Source: Chitinophagaceae bacterium (GTDB taxonomy: Bacteria > Bacteroidota > Bacteroidia > Chitinophagales > Chitinophagaceae). Taken from it: 6,396 nucleotides of DNA. The translations under genes and the position numbers were made by a program. The stretch is taken from positions 1-6,396 of the forward strand of contig JAACZX010000534.1 of the NCBI GenBank assembly GCA_009996555.1, read 5' to 3'. The notes under the pieces were generated by a model. It saw only the letters and a list, made by a program, of their open reading frames with translations, had not been told where the DNA came from and made no database searches. Positions 6,203 to 6,396 of the stretch are shown piece by piece. Numbering within the stretch: position 1 is the first letter of the stretch; each line of letters starts with the position of its first letter.

Positions 6203-6230
6203 GATATGCGTTATAGGATATTCGTTACCG
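6203..6230 (+). repeat. 14-bp tandem direct repeat, possible operator
   Basis: GATATGCGTTATAG (6203-6216) is followed without a gap by GATATTCGTTACCG (6217-6230); 11 of 14 positions agree (GATATnCGTTAnnG). It sits in the 248-bp region between two divergent signalling genes. It is flanked on the right by the 12-bp palindrome TATAAATTTATA (6232-6243) and on the left by inverted pairs CACCC/GGGTG (6168-6172, 6199-6203) and ATCCTA/TAGGAT (6186-6191, 6214-6219). Such density suggests protein binding, but this is inference. Confidence 0.4.
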
Positions 6231-6321
6231 TTATAAATTTATATGTAATTTTTTTGTATATAAAATATTTTTTACAGACCTTTAAGCCTGCACCCGTTTC
6301 ATCAATCAAATTTTACTTATT

Positions 6322-6396
6322 ATGGGGTCACTCTCCGAACTGCAATTCCGTAAATTGTTTGAAGCAGCTCCGGGTCTTTATCTCATTCTGCAGCCA
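6322..6396 (+). CDS. Partial PAS-domain protein (5' end only)
   Basis: An open frame of 25 codons starts at ATG 6322-6324 and runs off the window edge. The peptide begins MGSLSELQF and continues RKLFEAAPGLYLILQP. The phrase LFEAAPGLYLIL is the typical first strand of a PAS domain in sensor histidine kinases and related signalling proteins, where it is normally followed by a residue run such as DFTIVAVND. The frame is closed upstream by TAA at 6283-6285, and there is no other start in between, so the ATG is the likely start; the PAS domain would then begin within ten residues and the protein would lack an N-terminal TM. The gene is divergent from the receiver-PAS-kinase gene across 248 bp, which suggests a shared control region. 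The output domain cannot be seen. No clear promoter is found; TTTG at 6253-6256 with a poor GACCTTTA 20 nt later is the best candidate. Confidence 0.75.
   Translation, partial: MGSLSELQFRKLFEAAPGLYLILQP

Noticed and set aside
6232..6275. Plus-strand promoter for the partial PAS gene
   Set aside because: The AT-rich stretch has TTTG with 20-nt spacing to GACCTTTA, but the -7 match is too weak to report as a feature.

Overview
The window looks like chromosomal DNA of a member of the Bacteroidota, possibly Chitinophagaceae; the genus cannot be fixed from sequence alone. The evidence is threefold. The Bacteroidota -7 promoter element TAnnTTTG occurs as an identical TACATTTGC in front of three separate transcription units. 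Clear Shine-Dalgarno sequences are absent before the genes. The histidine kinase at 3117-4265 carries the H-box variant HQLGTP, which is familiar from this phylum. The DNA is moderately AT-rich, and no mobile element, CRISPR array or phage gene is visible.

Layout, left to right. 1-160: a minus-strand tRNA-Gly(GCC) unit with its own promoter and terminator. 180-1700 (-): a large polytopic membrane protein, possibly a GT-C-type glycosyltransferase. 1727-1985 (-): a 67-residue single-pass membrane protein with its own promoter and a terminator. 2037-3077 (-): a GT2-family glycosyltransferase that must start at TTG. 3117-4265 (+): a two-TM sensor histidine kinase, divergent from the GT2 gene across only 39 bp. 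4309-4461 (+): a tRNA-Leu(GAG) unit with a promoter and a perfect 52-bp palindrome acting as its terminator. 4661-6073 (-): a soluble receiver-PAS-HisKA_3-HATPase kinase. 6074-6321: an AT-rich divergent intergenic region with a 14-bp tandem repeat. 6322-6396 (+): the first 25 codons of another PAS-domain protein, cut by the window edge.

The left half is envelope-related: a GT2 glycosyltransferase, a multi-TM protein and a small membrane protein lie on the same strand. They are separate transcription units rather than a tight polysaccharide operon, so a shared pathway is only a guess. The right half is signal transduction: two histidine kinases and the start of a PAS protein, with no stand-alone response regulator in view. 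The two tRNA genes act as punctuation between the blocks. Nothing here is clearly a new biological system. The best leads are the small membrane protein driven by a tRNA-like promoter, the orphan GT-C-like protein, and the divergent control region between the soluble kinase and the truncated PAS gene.
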